This document shows, piece by piece, positions 6,284 to 7,441 of a stretch of 7,441 nt of DNA. Position 1 is the first letter of the stretch. Each line of letters opens with the position of its first letter. The translations under genes were made by a program, and so were the position numbers. Source of the stretch: RBG-16-42-24 sp964396785. Its GTDB lineage: Bacteria; Patescibacteriota; Microgenomatia; UBA8517. Location: assembly GCA_964396785.1 (NCBI GenBank), contig CAYNFU010000034.1, forward strand, positions 1 to 7,441, read 5' to 3'. The notes under the pieces were generated by a model, which was not told where the DNA came from, did not search any database, and saw only the letters and a program-made list of their open reading frames with translations.

Positions 6284-7441
6284 ATGCAGCTTGAAGAATT
6301 ACTTCAAAAAATTGGTAACTACTCCGGTATAACCGAGGATTCAAGGAAGGTAATGAAAAATTATATCTTCGTTGCAATTAGGGGAATAAAAAACGACGGA
6401 CACGATTTTATTTCAGATGCGCTGAAGAATGGAGCAGGGGTCGTAGTTGGAGAAGAAGAAATTAAGATTAGTATTCCTTATCTGAAAGTTCTCGATTCCC
6501 GGGAAGCTTTAGGGAAGCTCGCCTCTCACTTTTTTGGAAATCCCTCAAATAGGCTAAAAGTAATTGGGGTTACAGGTACCGACGGAAAAACCACAACGGC
6601 AAACCTCATCTACTTCATGCTGGAAACTGCCGGGAAGAGGGTAGGTTTAATCTCTACCCTGGGTGCCAAAATTGACAAGGAGGAGGTGGACACTGGTCTA
6701 CATGTCACAAATCCGGATCCCATAAGCCTCCAAAAGATTCTTTCAGAGTTTGTGCTAAAAGGCGCAGAATTTGCAGTGGTCGAAGTGACGTCGCACGGCT
6801 TAGATCAAAAAAGGGTCGCTGGCGTTAAGTTTGACATGGGGGTGCTAACCAATATTACACGCGAACACCTGGATTATCACAAAACATTTGAGGCTTACGT
6901 TAAAGCCAAATCAAAACTTTTTGCGGGGGTAAGGATTTCCGTTCTAAATAAGAATGACTCCTCTTATAAAAAAATAAAACCCCTGATTCCAAAGGGTATA
7001 AAAATTATCGAATATCCAATGGCTCTTAGTGGACCACTAGTTGAGGCTACAAATGGGAGATTTCCCGAAGACTACAACAAATTAAATACCCAAGCCGCAA
7101 TCGCCGCAGTAAGGGAGTATGGACTAGATGAAAAAGATTTAGTAAGGGCGATAAACTCCTTTCCAAAGCTTCCCGGAAGAATGGAGGAGATAAAGGGAGG
7201 TAGAGGTTTTAGAGTATTTGTCGACTTTGCCCATACTCCCAATGCACTTCAGAATGCACTTTTCGAGTTAAGAAAGAAAGTTGGTAGGAAGGGCAAAATA
7301 ATTTCTGTTTTTGGTTCCGCTGGGGAAAGGGATAGAGCTAAAAGGTCGATTATGGGCGAAATTTCGGCAAGACTCGCTGATGTTTCTGTTTTTACCGCAG
7401 AGGATCCGAGGAGTGAAGACGTTGAGGGAATTATTGATCAA
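6284..7441 (+). CDS. murE: UDP-N-acetylmuramoyl-tripeptide synthetase MurE (3' end outside window)
   Basis: This ATP-dependent ligase adds the third residue, usually meso-diaminopimelate or lysine, to UDP-MurNAc-L-Ala-D-Glu. The frame is open to the last base; 386 residues are visible. Domain 1 has DSRKV near residue 19 and DGHDFI. The central Mur ligase domain has the P-loop GTDGKTTT at 98-105 (K102), EVTSHGLDQ from E167, TNITREHLDYH, and AKSKLF, whose K209 is the likely carbamylated lysine. Domain 3 has DFAHTPNAL from D314, GSAGERDRAKR, and EDPR at 373-376. EDPR aligns with the DNPR amino-acid-binding motif of meso-diaminopimelate enzymes; the arginine is kept, but related DDPR enzymes can use lysine, so the substrate is open. 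It appears about 40 residues shorter than E. coli MurE up to this motif. It starts seven bases after the murA stop. Confidence 0.94.
   Translation, partial: MQLEELLQKIGNYSGITEDSRKVMKNYIFVAIRGIKNDGHDFISDALKNGAGVVVGEEEIKISIPYLKVLDSREALGKLASHFFGNPSNRLKVIGVTGTDGKTTTANLIYFMLETAGKRVGLISTLGAKIDKEEVDTGLHVTNPDPISLQKILSEFVLKGAEFAVVEVTSHGLDQKRVAGVKFDMGVLTNITREHLDYHKTFEAYVKAKSKLFAGVRISVLNKNDSSYKKIKPLIPKGIKIIEYPMALSGPLVEATNGRFPEDYNKLNTQAAIAAVREYGLDEKDLVRAINSFPKLPGRMEEIKGGRGFRVFVDFAHTPNALQNALFELRKKVGRKGKIISVFGSAGERDRAKRSIMGEISARLADVSVFTAEDPRSEDVEGIIDQ

Overview
The window is ordinary chromosomal DNA carrying the front end of a division and cell wall (dcw) gene cluster. It has eight protein genes, all on the plus strand, packed with overlaps or gaps of a few bases. 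The divergent but intact core proteins, short gene versions, single-subunit-type glycyl-tRNA synthetase, scarcity of Shine-Dalgarno sites and moderate base composition suggest a candidate phyla radiation (Patescibacteria) bacterium, perhaps of the Microgenomates group. That placement is an inference by eye. TGA is used only as a stop here, so nothing suggests the UGA-glycine code of Gracilibacteria and Absconditabacteria.

Layout: (1) 1-1514 holds the 3' part of glycyl-tRNA synthetase, then an unrecognised membrane-anchored protein that overlaps it by the 4-base ATGA. (2) 1515-1643 is the only sizeable gap. It holds a sigma70-type promoter and three direct repeats at an exact 10-base period, which look like the MraZ autoregulatory operator. 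(3) 1644-4979 is the tight run mraZ, rsmH, ftsL-like, ftsI-like. (4) 4980-5016 holds a second, strong-looking promoter placed so that the murA message would be leaderless. (5) 5017-7441 holds murA and then murE, which runs off the right edge.

The genes fit one programme. MraZ controls the cluster and RsmH tunes the ribosomal decoding site. The FtsL-like protein and the FtsI-type transpeptidase serve septal peptidoglycan synthesis. MurA makes the first committed peptidoglycan precursor, and MurE adds the third residue of the stem peptide. Placing murA between ftsI and murE is unusual compared with the classical dcw order.

I found no mobile element, CRISPR array, RNA gene, defence system or clearly new system. 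The points most worth a second look are the 10-base-period MraZ operator, the Cys-to-Asp change in the MurA active-site loop (expected fosfomycin insensitivity), the predicted leaderless murA transcript, and the uncharacterised membrane-anchored gene after glyS.
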